NCBI GenBank assembly: GCA_963783865.1
Contig: CAWAPD010000005.1
Coordinates: 62,001 to 126,000 of the forward strand
Source of the DNA: CAWAPD01 sp963783865
GTDB taxonomy: Bacteria > Actinomycetota > Thermoleophilia > UBA2241
DNA: 64,000 nucleotides
Reading direction: 5' to 3'
Position 1 is the first letter of the stretch. Every line of letters begins with the position of its first letter. Below are positions 10,159 to 18,796 of the stretch, piece by piece. The notes below the pieces were generated by a model that did not search any database, was not told the DNA's origin, and saw only the letters and a list, made by a program, of their open reading frames with translations. The position numbers and the translations under genes are program-made.

Positions 10159-11435
10159 ACCGTCTCCGCGATGAGGTCGAAACCGGCGGCGTCGAGCACG
10201 ATGGCGCGGACGAGGCTGCCGCGACGCACCGACGCCCCTGGGAGCGTCGTGACGCCGTCGACGTCGGGGGCCTGGACCGCGATTCTACCAACTGCGGGGC
10301 GGCCCCGGCCACGGGCGCCTTCCGTTACGAGGACGTCGACCTCGCGCCCGACGTGGGCGGTCCAGAAGGGGCGGGCGGCGCGGTCGATGGCCTCGCCCAG
10401 CCGCGCCGCCCGCCCCTTCTTGACCTCAGCCGGTACCTGGCCGGCCATCGCGGCGGCCCGCGTCCCTTCCTGGGGGTCGAACACGAACACGCCGGCGACC
10501 GCGAACCGCGCCTCCTCGACGAAGTCCACGAGCTCCTCGAACTGGTCGTCGGTCTCCCCGGGGAACCCGACGAGGAACGTGGAGCGCACGGCGACGCCCG
10601 GCAGGGCGGCTCGCGCGCGCTCGAGGAGCCCGAGAAAGGCTTGCCCGTCGCCGGAGCGCCCCATTCTGCGCAGGACGGCCGCCGAGGCGTGCTGCAGGGG
10701 GACGTCGAGGTAGGGCACCGCGTGGCGCGCCACGGCCTCCAGGAGCGCGTCGGAGACGCCCTCGGGTTGCAGGTAGAGGAGCCGCAGCCAGTCGGCTCCC
10801 AGACCCGAGAGATCGGCGAGCAGCCGCCCCACGTCGCCGTAGCCGGGGACGGCCCAGCGCGAGACGTCCTGGCCGACCAGGACGAGCTCGCGGGCGCCGC
10901 GTACGACGGCCGCCCGCGCCACGTCCAGGATGGACGCCGGCGCCTCGGTCTCGTACTCGCCCTTGATGAGGGGGATGGCGCAGAAGGCGCACCGCCGGTC
11001 GCAGCCGTCCGACACCTTGACGTAGGCGTGCACCGGCCGGGGCCGACGGGGCGAAGGGCCGGGGGCGCCCTCGTCGCCCCTCTTCCCCGCCGCGATCGCG
11101 TCGAGCGCCTCGCGGACGCCCCCGAAGTCGAGGCCGCCGAACACGTCCACCTCGGGCAGCTCCGCGCGCAGCTCGTCGGCGTAGCGCTGCACGAGGCAGC
11201 CCACCGCCGCGACTCGCGCGCCGCGCCTGCGGGCGTCCTCGCAGGCGTCGAGGATGGCGTCGATCGACTCTTCCTTGGCCGCGTCGATGAAGCCGCAGGT
11301 GTTGACGATCACGAGGTCGGCGGCGCCGGGGGCGGCGGGCCGGTGGCCCGCCGCCCCCAACGCCGCCTCGAGACGCGCCGAGTCGGCGTCGTTCTTGGGA
11401 CACCCGAGCGTGAGAAGTGCGAAGGTGGCCGGCGT
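10155..11435 (-). CDS. rimO: Ribosomal protein uS12 methylthiotransferase, no canonical start codon
   Basis: Radical-SAM enzyme that methylthiolates an aspartate of ribosomal protein uS12. The radical-SAM triad CDRRCAFC and the UPF0004 cysteines in LTLGCPKN, VNTCGF and AVGCLVQ are all encoded, with a C-terminal TRAM domain. The only ATG/GTG/TTG in frame is a TTG at 11360, which would remove LGCPKN and the first cluster cysteine. The frame stays open with good family similarity up to about 11435, directly after the yajQ stop, but contains no standard start there. I placed the 5' end at an ACG (11435) five bases after a GAGG; this is a guess. A sequence error is equally possible. Confidence 0.85.
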   Translation of the reverse strand, partial: TPATFALLTLGCPKNDADSARLEAALGAAGHRPAAPGAADLVIVNTCGFIDAAKEESIDAILDACEDARRRGARVAAVGCLVQRYADELRAELPEVDVFGGLDFGGVREALDAIAAGKRGDEGAPGPSPRRPRPVHAYVKVSDGCDRRCAFCAIPLIKGEYETEAPASILDVARAAVVRGARELVLVGQDVSRWAVPGYGDVGRLLADLSGLGADWLRLLYLQPEGVSDALLEAVARHAVPYLDVPLQHASAAVLRRMGRSGDGQAFLGLLERARAALPGVAVRSTFLVGFPGETDDQFEELVDFVEEARFAVAGVFVFDPQEGTRAAAMAGQVPAEVKKGRAARLGEAIDRAARPFWTAHVGREVDVLVTEGARGRGRPAVGRIAVQAPDVDGVTTLPGASVRRGSLVRAIVLDAAGFDLIAETV

Positions 11436-11442
11436 CGCGACC

Positions 11443-11934
11443 TCAGCGGTAGTTCGTGAACTGGAGCGGGATGCCGAAGTCGTTGTCGCGCAGGAGCTGC
11501 ATGACGGCCTGGAGCTCGTCCTTCTTGGGCGAGGACACGCGCAGGGTGTCGCCCTGCACGCTGACCTTCACCTTCTTGAACTCGCCGCGCACCAGCTTGG
11601 AGATGGCGCGCGCCTTCTCCTCGTCGATGCCCTGGTTCACGCGCACCCGCTGGCGTACCGTGCCGCCGAGGGCGGCGTCCACCTTGCCGTACTGCAGCGC
11701 CTTGAGCGGCACCTTGCGCCGCACGAGCTTGTCCTCGAGCACGTCGACGACCGAGCGCAGCTTGCCCTCGTCGTCGGAGACCAGCACCAGGTCGTCTCCC
11801 TCGATCGAGATCGCGCTGACGCTCTTCTTGAAGTCGTAGCGGGTGGCGAGCTCCTTCTGTGCCAGGTTGACCGCGTTGTGCACCTCGTTGCGGTCGGCCT
11901 GCGACACCACGTCGAACGAGAGTTCCTTGGCCAT
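11443..11934 (-). CDS. YajQ family nucleotide-binding protein (DUF520)
   Basis: A 163-residue member of the YajQ/DUF520 family, two ferredoxin-like domains. It begins with the highly conserved MAKELSFDVVSQ and contains TRYDFKKS and VKVSVQGDTLRVSSPKKDELQ. Family members have been reported to bind nucleic acids or cyclic di-GMP, but the role here is unknown. It abuts the rodZ-like gene with no gap and is followed immediately by rimO. Confidence 0.94.
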   Translation of the reverse strand: MAKELSFDVVSQADRNEVHNAVNLAQKELATRYDFKKSVSAISIEGDDLVLVSDDEGKLRSVVDVLEDKLVRRKVPLKALQYGKVDAALGGTVRQRVRVNQGIDEEKARAISKLVRGEFKKVKVSVQGDTLRVSSPKKDELQAVMQLLRDNDFGIPLQFTNYR

Positions 11935-12681
11935 CTAGACCTTCACCATGCCTTTCGTGGACACCAGGTAGGTCGTCGGGAGCGTCTCCGCCAGGGCGTC
12001 CATCTTCTTGCCGTCGACCTTGATCGTCATGGCGTCGGGGACGCCGAGCCGCAGGTAGCACTTGGTGCCCGCCGGCACGTGGAAGGTCTTGGTCACGCCC
12101 TGGGGCACCGTCTGCGCGTACAGCGTCGTGCCCGTGGGACTGCCTTCGCGGACTTCGACCCACGAGGCGGCCGAGGTCGTCGTCACCACCAGCGCGAGGG
12201 CCGTCGGCTTCGGCTTCGACGACGGCGACGCCGAGTGCGTCGGCGTCGTCGACGCGCTCGGCGAGGCCGGCGGGCTGACGACCGTGACCGGCGGCGTCTT
12301 GCCGTTGTCGGCCGACCCGAGCCCGAGGAAGTAGATCAGCGCCAGCACGAGGAGGCACACGACGGCGACGAACGCCAGCGTGTTGCGCCGCCGGTGCGGG
12401 TGGGGCCGCAGGGCCGAGCTGCCGCCGAAGACGTCGTGCTCCTCGTCGGGCTGGAAGCGGGAGTAGTACTCCTGCAGGATCACGTTGCCGTCGAGACCGA
12501 GGTAGGTGGAGTAGGTCCGCAGGAAGCCCTTGACGTACGCAGGCGACGGCATGACCTCGAAGTCCTCGTTCTCCATCGCCTGGATGTACTTGACGCGGAT
12601 CTTCGTGTCGTCCTCGGCCTGCTGCAAGGTGAGCTTGCGGCGGACGCGGGCCTCGCGAAGCGTGGTGCCGATCTCGAACAC
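11935..12681 (-). CDS. RodZ-like helix-turn-helix membrane protein
   Basis: A 248-residue single-pass membrane protein. Residues about 1-70 form a helix-turn-helix of the HTH_25 type (GTTLREARVRRKLTLQQAE), followed by a basic stretch and one transmembrane segment near residues 100-120. A Ser/Thr/Pro-rich spacer and a C-terminal DUF4115-like beta domain follow. This is the architecture of RodZ, which couples the cytoskeleton to cell elongation, but no mreB is in the window and Actinomycetota relatives are often annotated only as helix-turn-helix proteins. The start is GTG at 12681. The 136-base gap to ftsK holds no clear element. Confidence 0.82.
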   Translation of the reverse strand: MFEIGTTLREARVRRKLTLQQAEDDTKIRVKYIQAMENEDFEVMPSPAYVKGFLRTYSTYLGLDGNVILQEYYSRFQPDEEHDVFGGSSALRPHPHRRRNTLAFVAVVCLLVLALIYFLGLGSADNGKTPPVTVVSPPASPSASTTPTHSASPSSKPKPTALALVVTTTSAASWVEVREGSPTGTTLYAQTVPQGVTKTFHVPAGTKCYLRLGVPDAMTIKVDGKKMDALAETLPTTYLVSTKGMVKV

Positions 12682-12817
12682 GGTTCTCTCTGATCGCTGT
12701 CAGTGGCGCGCCGGGCGGCGCGGCACGCCGGTACGGCCTGGCTGTGTCGCCGCCGGGCGGAACTCCAACTCTAGCCAATCCTGCGGCCGCGCACCACCTT
12801 CGTGCGTACGACAGGCC

Positions 12818-15331
12818 TCACCCGGCGTCGTCGGACTCGCTCTCGAACGCCTCGCCCGCCTCGCCGGCGCCCGGCAGGGCGGCGACGGCGCCGGGCCCTT
12901 CGGCCCCGCCGCCGCCGCTCGCCGAGCCGAGCACGCGCGGCAGGTCGTCCTGATCGATCAGCACCTTGCGCGCCTTGCTGCCGTCGAACCCCGAGATGAT
13001 GCCGCGCTCCTCCATGATGTCGATCAGGCGTCCGGCGCGAGCGTAGCCGACGCGCAGCCGGCGCTGGAGGAGCGCGACCGAGGCGGCCCCGGTGCGCACC
13101 ACCGTCGCCACGGCTTCGGGCAGCAGCGCGTCCTCGTCGGTCCCGGCCGCCTGCTCGGCCGCCTCCCCGGTCGCGCTCTCGAGCAGGTCCTCGCGGAACT
13201 CGGGGGCCGCCTGAGCGCGCCAGTGCTCGGTGATCAGCTTCATCTCCTCGGGCGATACGAAGGCGCCCTGCACGCGCAGCATCTTGGAGCTGGTGTACGG
13301 GTGGAAGAGCATGTCGCCGTCGCCCAGCAGGCTCTCGGCGCCGCCCATGTCCAGGATCACGCGAGAGTCGGTCTGCGAGGCGACCTTGAACCCGATCCGC
13401 GACGGGATGTTGGTCTTGATCAGGCCGGTGACCACGTCGACCGACGGCCGCTGGGTGGCGACGACCAGGTGGATGCCGACCGCGCGGCCGAGCTGCCCGA
13501 GGCGGATCACCGCGTGCTCCACCTCGGCCGGCGCGACCATCATCAGGTCGGCGAGCTCGTCCATCACGACGACGATGTAGGGCAGCGGCTTCTCGCCCGT
13601 GCGCGCCAGCTTGCGGTTGAGCTCGCGCAGGTTCTGGGCGTTGTCGGTGCGCAGCATGAACTCGTAGCGCCGTTCCATCTCGCGGACGATGTTGGCCAGC
13701 ACGTTGCCGGCGTTCTTGATGTTGGTGACCACCGGGGCCAGCAGGTGCGGCACGCCGTCGAAGTGCGAGAGCTCGACCTTCTTGGGGTCGATGAGGATGA
13801 AGCGCACCTCGTCGGGCGTGGCGCGCAGCAGGATCGAGGTGACGATGGAGTTGATGCAGGCGCTCTTGCCCGACCCAGTGGTGCCGGCGATGAGCACGTG
13901 CACGAGCCTGGTCAGGTCGGCCAGGACCGACTTGCCGGTGATGTCCTTGCCCAGCCACATCGACAGCGGCGTGGCGCTGGTCGGGAACTCGCCGTAGATG
14001 TCGCCGAGGCTGACCCAGTCGGGGCTCGAGTTGGGCACCTCCACGCCGACCGCCGACTTGCCCGGGATCGGGGCCTGCACGCGGATCTCGGTGGCCGCGA
14101 GCGCGTAGGCGATGTCGTCGCGTAGCGACGAGACGCGGCTCACCTTGGTGCCCGGCGCGAGCTGCATCTCGTAGCGCGTGACGCGAGGACCCGAGACCGT
14201 GTCGACCACGCGAGCGTCGACCCCGAAGTGACCCAGCGTCTCCTCGAGCTTGCGAGAGACGGCGTCGATCGCGGCCGGCGACTCGCCGGCGGCCTCGCCG
14301 GTGCGGCGCAGGACCAGCCCGGCGTCGGGCAGGACCCACTGCCGCTCGGCCGGCGTCTCGAAGGCCAGCGCGCTCTCGTGGTCGTCGGCCGCGTCAGCTT
14401 CGTCGGCGAGCGTGAGCTGTTCGGCGACGGCGTCGTCGTCGTGTACGGGTCCGCCGTCCGGATGCACGAGCGGCACGATCGAGGCCGGGAAGGCCGGCTC
14501 GCCGCGCTCGCCGACGGTGGTCCGCGGAGCTGTGGCGTAGATGTCGGGCAGTTCGCTGGCGCCGTCGACGAAGCGGCGGGTCGGACCGGCGCCGGCCGGC
14601 GCCGGCAGGGGCTGCGCGTCGTAGACGGCCGTGCGATCCTGGAAGTCGCGCGCGTCGCCGCGAGCGTCGGCGATCGTCTGCGAGGCCGTGCGGCGCGCGG
14701 CGCGGCCCGCCGCGCGAGCGCCGCGCGCCGACCTGTCCGCCCACAGCCCGAGCGAGGTGCCGCTGACGAGGAGCACACCGGCAAGGAGCAGCGCCAAGAC
14801 CAGGACGTCGACCCCGATCGTGCCGACGGCGGCGTGCGCGCCGGTCCAGAGCGTCTCCCCGGCCACCCCGCCGTGATGCTGCATGAAGTGCGTCTGGAAG
14901 GTCGTCGCGTGGCGCACGCCGGCGAACAGACCGAAGGCGTCGGCGGCGGCGGCCAGGCACAGGGCCACGCAGAGGGCGACGACGCCGGCGATCACCGGCG
15001 TGCCGGGGCGTTTCTCCGCGCCCCGGATCAGAAGGTAGGCCGCGAAGGCCAGCAGGAACGGCGACAAGAAGGTGAGCACGCCGACGAGGTAGGTCAGGGC
15101 GCCGACCAGCCAGCCGCCCACCGGCCCGGCGGTCCAGCCGAAGTACATGACGAAGGCCAGCAGGACGGCGAGCGCGAGACAGCCGACGGCGGCCAGGTCG
15201 CGACCGAGATGGCCGTGCTTGCCCTGGCGGGCGCGCCTCTGCGGGGCGCGCGCGACCGGCTTCGCCGGCGCGCGCCGCCGCTGCGCGCCCGCCCGTCTCA
15301 CGGGTCGAGTCTTCGTGCGGGTGGCCGCCAT
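12818..15331 (-). CDS. ftsK: DNA translocase FtsK/SpoIIIE
   Basis: Septum-associated DNA pump that clears chromosome from the division plane. The 837-residue protein has a basic, Ala/Arg-rich N-terminus, about four transmembrane segments (residues 45-185), and a linker. The RecA-like motor carries Walker A GTTGSGKS near residue 485 and Walker B IVVVMDELADL near residue 590. The C-terminal winged-helix gamma domain ends the protein (QRRLRVGYARAGRLIDIMEE), with a variable acidic/glycine tail. The ATG is preceded by AGGTAGGA. Placement after rnj matches the dapA-rnj-ftsK order of many Actinomycetota. Confidence 0.96.
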   Translation of the reverse strand: MAATRTKTRPVRRAGAQRRRAPAKPVARAPQRRARQGKHGHLGRDLAAVGCLALAVLLAFVMYFGWTAGPVGGWLVGALTYLVGVLTFLSPFLLAFAAYLLIRGAEKRPGTPVIAGVVALCVALCLAAAADAFGLFAGVRHATTFQTHFMQHHGGVAGETLWTGAHAAVGTIGVDVLVLALLLAGVLLVSGTSLGLWADRSARGARAAGRAARRTASQTIADARGDARDFQDRTAVYDAQPLPAPAGAGPTRRFVDGASELPDIYATAPRTTVGERGEPAFPASIVPLVHPDGGPVHDDDAVAEQLTLADEADAADDHESALAFETPAERQWVLPDAGLVLRRTGEAAGESPAAIDAVSRKLEETLGHFGVDARVVDTVSGPRVTRYEMQLAPGTKVSRVSSLRDDIAYALAATEIRVQAPIPGKSAVGVEVPNSSPDWVSLGDIYGEFPTSATPLSMWLGKDITGKSVLADLTRLVHVLIAGTTGSGKSACINSIVTSILLRATPDEVRFILIDPKKVELSHFDGVPHLLAPVVTNIKNAGNVLANIVREMERRYEFMLRTDNAQNLRELNRKLARTGEKPLPYIVVVMDELADLMMVAPAEVEHAVIRLGQLGRAVGIHLVVATQRPSVDVVTGLIKTNIPSRIGFKVASQTDSRVILDMGGAESLLGDGDMLFHPYTSSKMLRVQGAFVSPEEMKLITEHWRAQAAPEFREDLLESATGEAAEQAAGTDEDALLPEAVATVVRTGAASVALLQRRLRVGYARAGRLIDIMEERGIISGFDGSKARKVLIDQDDLPRVLGSASGGGGAEGPGAVAALPGAGEAGEAFESESDDAG

Positions 15332-15380
15332 GGGTCCTACCTTCGACGCCCGGCGGTGAATCCCTAGCGTCGCGCCGGCG

Positions 15381-17046
15381 CTAGACCTCGACGACGACCG
15401 GCATGATCAGCGGCTCGCGCTTGGTGCGCCGGTAGATGAACCGGGCAAGAGCGTCGTGCACGTCCTCCTTGATCAGCCGCTGGCCGGTGACGTGGTCACC
15501 GGCGAGCTCCTCGAGCCGCGCCGACAGCTCCTCGCTAGCCTCGGCCAGGAGGTCGTCCTGGTGCTCCTCGTCGTAGATGAAGCCGCGAGCCACGAGCTCG
15601 GGCGGCGCCAGGGCGCCGCCCGTCTGGGCGCTGATGGTGACGACGGCGATGATGATGCCGTCGCCCGACAGGCGCTGGCGGTCGCGCAGCACCTCGTGAT
15701 CCTCTTCCCCCATCAGGAAACCGTCGACGAACACCATGCCGGCCTGGACGCGGTCCACGACGGCGGCGCGCCCGTCACCTAGCTGCAGCACGTCGCCGTT
15801 CTCGAGCAGGAAGATGTTCTGGGCCGGGATGCCGACCTGCTGGGCGAGCTCGGCGTGCAGGTACTGGTGGCGGTACTCGCCGTGGGCGGGGATGAAGTAG
15901 CGCGGCTTGACCAGGTTGAGCAGCATGCGCTGGTCCTCGCGCGAGGCGTGACCGGAGACGTGCACCCCGGTGGACGGGCCGTAGATCACGCGCGCCCCCG
16001 ACTTGAGCAGGCGGTTCACCGTGTCGTTCACGCTGACCTCGTTGCCGGGCACCGGCTTGGCGGAGATCACGACCGTGTCGCCGCTGTGCAGCTCGACCTG
16101 GGGGTGATCGTCCCAGGCCATGCGCGAGAGCGCCGACAGCGGCTCGCCCTGGCTCCCGGTCGAGAGGATCAGCAGCTGGTCGGGCGGGTAGTCGTCGATC
16201 TCGGTCAGCTTGATCTGCGCGCCGTCGGGCACCTGCAGGTAGCCGAGGTTGCGGGCGATGTTGACGTTCTTGTTCATCGAGCGCCCGGAGACGGCGAACT
16301 TGCGCCCGTGCAGGTGGGCGATCTGCACGGCCTGCTGGATGCGGTGGATGTGCGAGGCGAACGAGGCCATCACGACGCGGCCGGGAGCCTCGGCGAAGAT
16401 GCGGTGGAACGCCTGCCCGACCTGGCTCTCGGAGCCGGTGCTGCCCTCGGACTCGACGTTGGTCGAGTCGGCCAGCAGGGCGAGCACGCCGGCCTGCCCG
16501 AGGCGGGCGAGCTTGTCGACGTCGGTCACGCGGCCGTCGATCGGCGTCTGGTCGAACTTGTAGTCGCCCGAGTGCACGATCGTGCCGGCCGGCGTCTCGA
16601 CGACGATCGCCAGCGCGTCGGGGACGCTGTGACTGACGGCCACGAAGTGGGCCCGGAACGGCGCCAGGTCGACGACGTCGTCGTCGCCCACCTCGTTCAG
16701 CGTCACCGACTTCAGCAGGCCGTGCTCGTCGAGCTTCGACTTGGCGAACGCCAGGGTCAGCCGGCTGGCGAACACCGGCACGTTCACGTCGCGCAGGACG
16801 TAGGGCAGCGCGCCGAAGTGGTCCTCGTGGCCGTGGGTGATCAGGAAGCCGAGGACGTCGTCGCGACGCTCGCGCAGGAAGGTGATGTCGGGCAGGACGA
16901 GGTCGATGCCGAGCATCTCGTCGCGCGGGAAAGGCGAGGCCGCAGTCGATCACGACGATCTTGCCGTCGCACTCGATGGCGGTCATGTTCTTGCCGATCT
17001 CCCCCATGCCTCCGAGGGGGATGATCTTCAGGGCTGTGTCAGTCAC
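15381..17046 (-). CDS. rnj: Ribonuclease J, with a single-base frameshift near codon 40
   Basis: Metallo-beta-lactamase/beta-CASP nuclease with endo- and 5'-exonuclease activity. The start is GTG at 17046, giving TDTALKIIPLGGMGEIG and continuing to VVIDCGLAFP. The frame then breaks at 16926-16933: the family sequence continues as RDEMLGIDLVLPD in the +1 frame. Removing one T from the TTTCCC run (GGGAAA on the plus strand) restores a full-length protein of about 554 residues. Downstream, HGHEDH (metal site), GHASREDQRM and the C-terminal domain are intact. RNase J is usually important for viability, so a sequence error or +1 frameshifting is more likely than loss of function. Confidence 0.88.
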
Positions 17047-17068
17047 GTGGTCTCGATTCTCGTTGTGG

Positions 17069-17095
17069 GGGCGGCGGGGCTCAGCCCCGCCGCCC
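17069..17095 (-). terminator. 13-bp GC hairpin between dapA and rnj
   Basis: A perfect inverted repeat: arms at 17069-17081 and 17083-17095 around one central base. In RNA this gives roughly 11-12 pairs. No U-tract follows in the leftward direction, so it would be a U-less actinobacterial-type terminator, or an intercistronic processing or stability element between dapA and rnj. The core GGGCGGCGGG recurs in the hairpin at 46053-46087. Confidence 0.55.
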
Positions 17096-17102
17096 ACGAT
17101 CT

Positions 17103-17984
17103 TTACAGCAGGCCTTGCGTCTTGAGCTCGGCCCGGATCAGGTCGCGCTCGCCGTCGGTCGCCTCGACCAGCGGCAGGCGTAGACCCCCGACCTCGTGGC
17201 CGAGCAGGTTCAGCGCGGCCTTGAGCGGGATGGGGTTGCTCGTGATGAACAGGGTCTTGTACAGCGAGGCGAGCGCCGCGTCGACGCGCCGGGCCTCGTC
17301 GAGATCGCCGCGTGCCACGCACGCGGCGATCTCCTTCATGCGCGGCCCCACGAGGTGGCTGGCCACGCAGATGCCGCCCCAGCCGCCCAGCTCGAGCACG
17401 TCGAGCAGCATGTCGTCGTTGCCCGCGTACACCCCGAACCCCGGCGCCAGCGCGCGCAGCCGCCGCGTCTCGTCGAGGTCGGGGTTCGCCTGCTTGACGG
17501 CGATGATGTTGTCGACCTCGGCCAGGCGGGCCAGCGTCTCGGGGGCGATATTGGTCACGCAGCGCGAGGGGATGTTGTAGATGATCACCGGCAGCGTCGT
17601 CGCGCCGGCGATCGCCTCGAAGTGGGCGACGATGCCGCGCTCCGGCGGCCGGTTGTAGTACGGGGTCACGGCCAGCACGGCGTCGACCCCGGCGTCCTCG
17701 GCGCGCCTCGTCAGCGCCACCGAATGCGCCGTGTCGTTCGAGCCCGTGCCGGCCACGACCACGCCCTTGCCGCGGGCCACCTCGGCGGCGTCGGCGAACA
17801 GGGCGACCTTCTCGTCGTCGGTCAGGGTCGGAGACTCGCCGGTCGTGCCGGCGACGACGAGGCCGTCCGAGCCGCTTGTCAGCAGGTACTCGGCCAGCCG
17901 GGCGAACGCCACCCGGTCCACCTCCTGGGCGGCCGTGAACGGCGTGGCCATGGCGGTCAGTATCGTGCCGAGACTCTCATCCAC
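17103..17984 (-). CDS. dapA: 4-hydroxy-tetrahydrodipicolinate synthase
   Basis: Condenses pyruvate and aspartate semialdehyde, the first committed step toward diaminopimelate and lysine. Family motifs include the phosphate/substrate site GTTGESPTL, YYNRPPERG (catalytic tyrosine region), YNIPSRC and the Schiff-base lysine in IIAVKQAN. I chose GTG at 17984 (293 aa, normal length) because GAGGGG lies 7 bases upstream; the open frame continues to 18017. It follows dapB by 33 bases, so dapB and dapA form a unit with the peptidase and pnp upstream. Confidence 0.95.
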   Translation of the reverse strand: MDESLGTILTAMATPFTAAQEVDRVAFARLAEYLLTSGSDGLVVAGTTGESPTLTDDEKVALFADAAEVARGKGVVVAGTGSNDTAHSVALTRRAEDAGVDAVLAVTPYYNRPPERGIVAHFEAIAGATTLPVIIYNIPSRCVTNIAPETLARLAEVDNIIAVKQANPDLDETRRLRALAPGFGVYAGNDDMLLDVLELGGWGGICVASHLVGPRMKEIAACVARGDLDEARRVDAALASLYKTLFITSNPIPLKAALNLLGHEVGGLRLPLVEATDGERDLIRAELKTQGLL

Positions 17985-18017
17985 GTCCGCACCCCTCACT
18001 CTCGCCGCACCGTCCAC

Positions 18018-18794
18018 TCACAACAGGTTCTCCAGGCCCACCACGGTCCCTTGCACGCGCTCGAGCCGGCGGATGGCCAGCAGGCAGCCGGTCATGAACG
18101 AGTCGCGCGTCAGGGAGTCGTGGCGGATGCTCAGGGTCTCCCCCGCGCCCCCGAACACGACCTCCTGGTGGGCGACCAGCCCCGGCAGGCGCACGCTGTG
18201 GACGTGGACGCCCTCTTCGACGTGGCCCCGCGCCGGCAGCCCCGCTTCGTCGGACGGGACGACCGGAGCGGCCTGACCGGCATCGCGCCGGGCGCCGGCG
18301 ATCAGCTGCGCGGTGCGCAGGGCCGTGGCCGAGGGGGCGTCGGGCTTGTCGTCGTGGTGCAGCTCCACGATCTCCGCCGCCGGCATGACCGCGGCGGCGC
18401 GCTGGGCGAAGTCCATCATCAGCACCGCGCCGAGGGCGAAGTTGGGCACGACGAGCAGGCGCCGGCCGTTCTGCTCGGCGAGCTCTCCGAGCTCGCCGAG
18501 CGCGGCCGGCGCCAGCCCGCTCGTGCCGACGATCGTGTCGATGCCGCCGTTCAGGAGGGCGCGGACGTTGCCGGCGACCGCCGCCGGGGTCGTGAAGTCG
18601 ACGGCGGCGTCCGCGCCGGTCAGCGCCAGCGCCGCTTCGACCGAGGTGAACAGCGGCACGTCCCGCACCGGCGTCGTCCCCCGCGGCCGCGTGTCGACGG
18701 CGGCGACCAGGCGCAGGTCGTCCTGCGCGGCCACGGTGCGCGCGAGGAGGGAGCCCATGCGGCCCAGCGCCCCGACGACGATGACATCGGTCAT
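18018..18794 (-). CDS. dapB: 4-hydroxy-tetrahydrodipicolinate reductase
   Basis: NAD(P)H-dependent reductase for the second step of diaminopimelate synthesis. The dinucleotide motif GALGRMG is at the N-terminus, the nucleotide-loop VGTSGL follows, and the catalytic block ELHHDDKPDAPSATA is present. That last motif reads SAT where most family members have SGT. The ATG at 18794 gives 258 residues and matches the family start; it is 2 bases from the stop of the upstream peptidase gene. Confidence 0.95.
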   Translation of the reverse strand: MTDVIVVGALGRMGSLLARTVAAQDDLRLVAAVDTRPRGTTPVRDVPLFTSVEAALALTGADAAVDFTTPAAVAGNVRALLNGGIDTIVGTSGLAPAALGELGELAEQNGRRLLVVPNFALGAVLMMDFAQRAAAVMPAAEIVELHHDDKPDAPSATALRTAQLIAGARRDAGQAAPVVPSDEAGLPARGHVEEGVHVHSVRLPGLVAHQEVVFGGAGETLSIRHDSLTRDSFMTGCLLAIRRLERVQGTVVGLENLL

Positions 18795-18796
18795 GG

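Noticed and set aside
8276..10312. CinA as a 678-residue protein
   Set aside because: Residues upstream of GTG 9520 are a shadow of pgsA and rimO; the GTGA overlap and family alignment fix the start.
12682..12817. Promoter for the rodZ-like gene in the ftsK-rodZ gap
   Set aside because: A TAGAGT is present near 12768-12773 but without a credible -35, so I did not list it.
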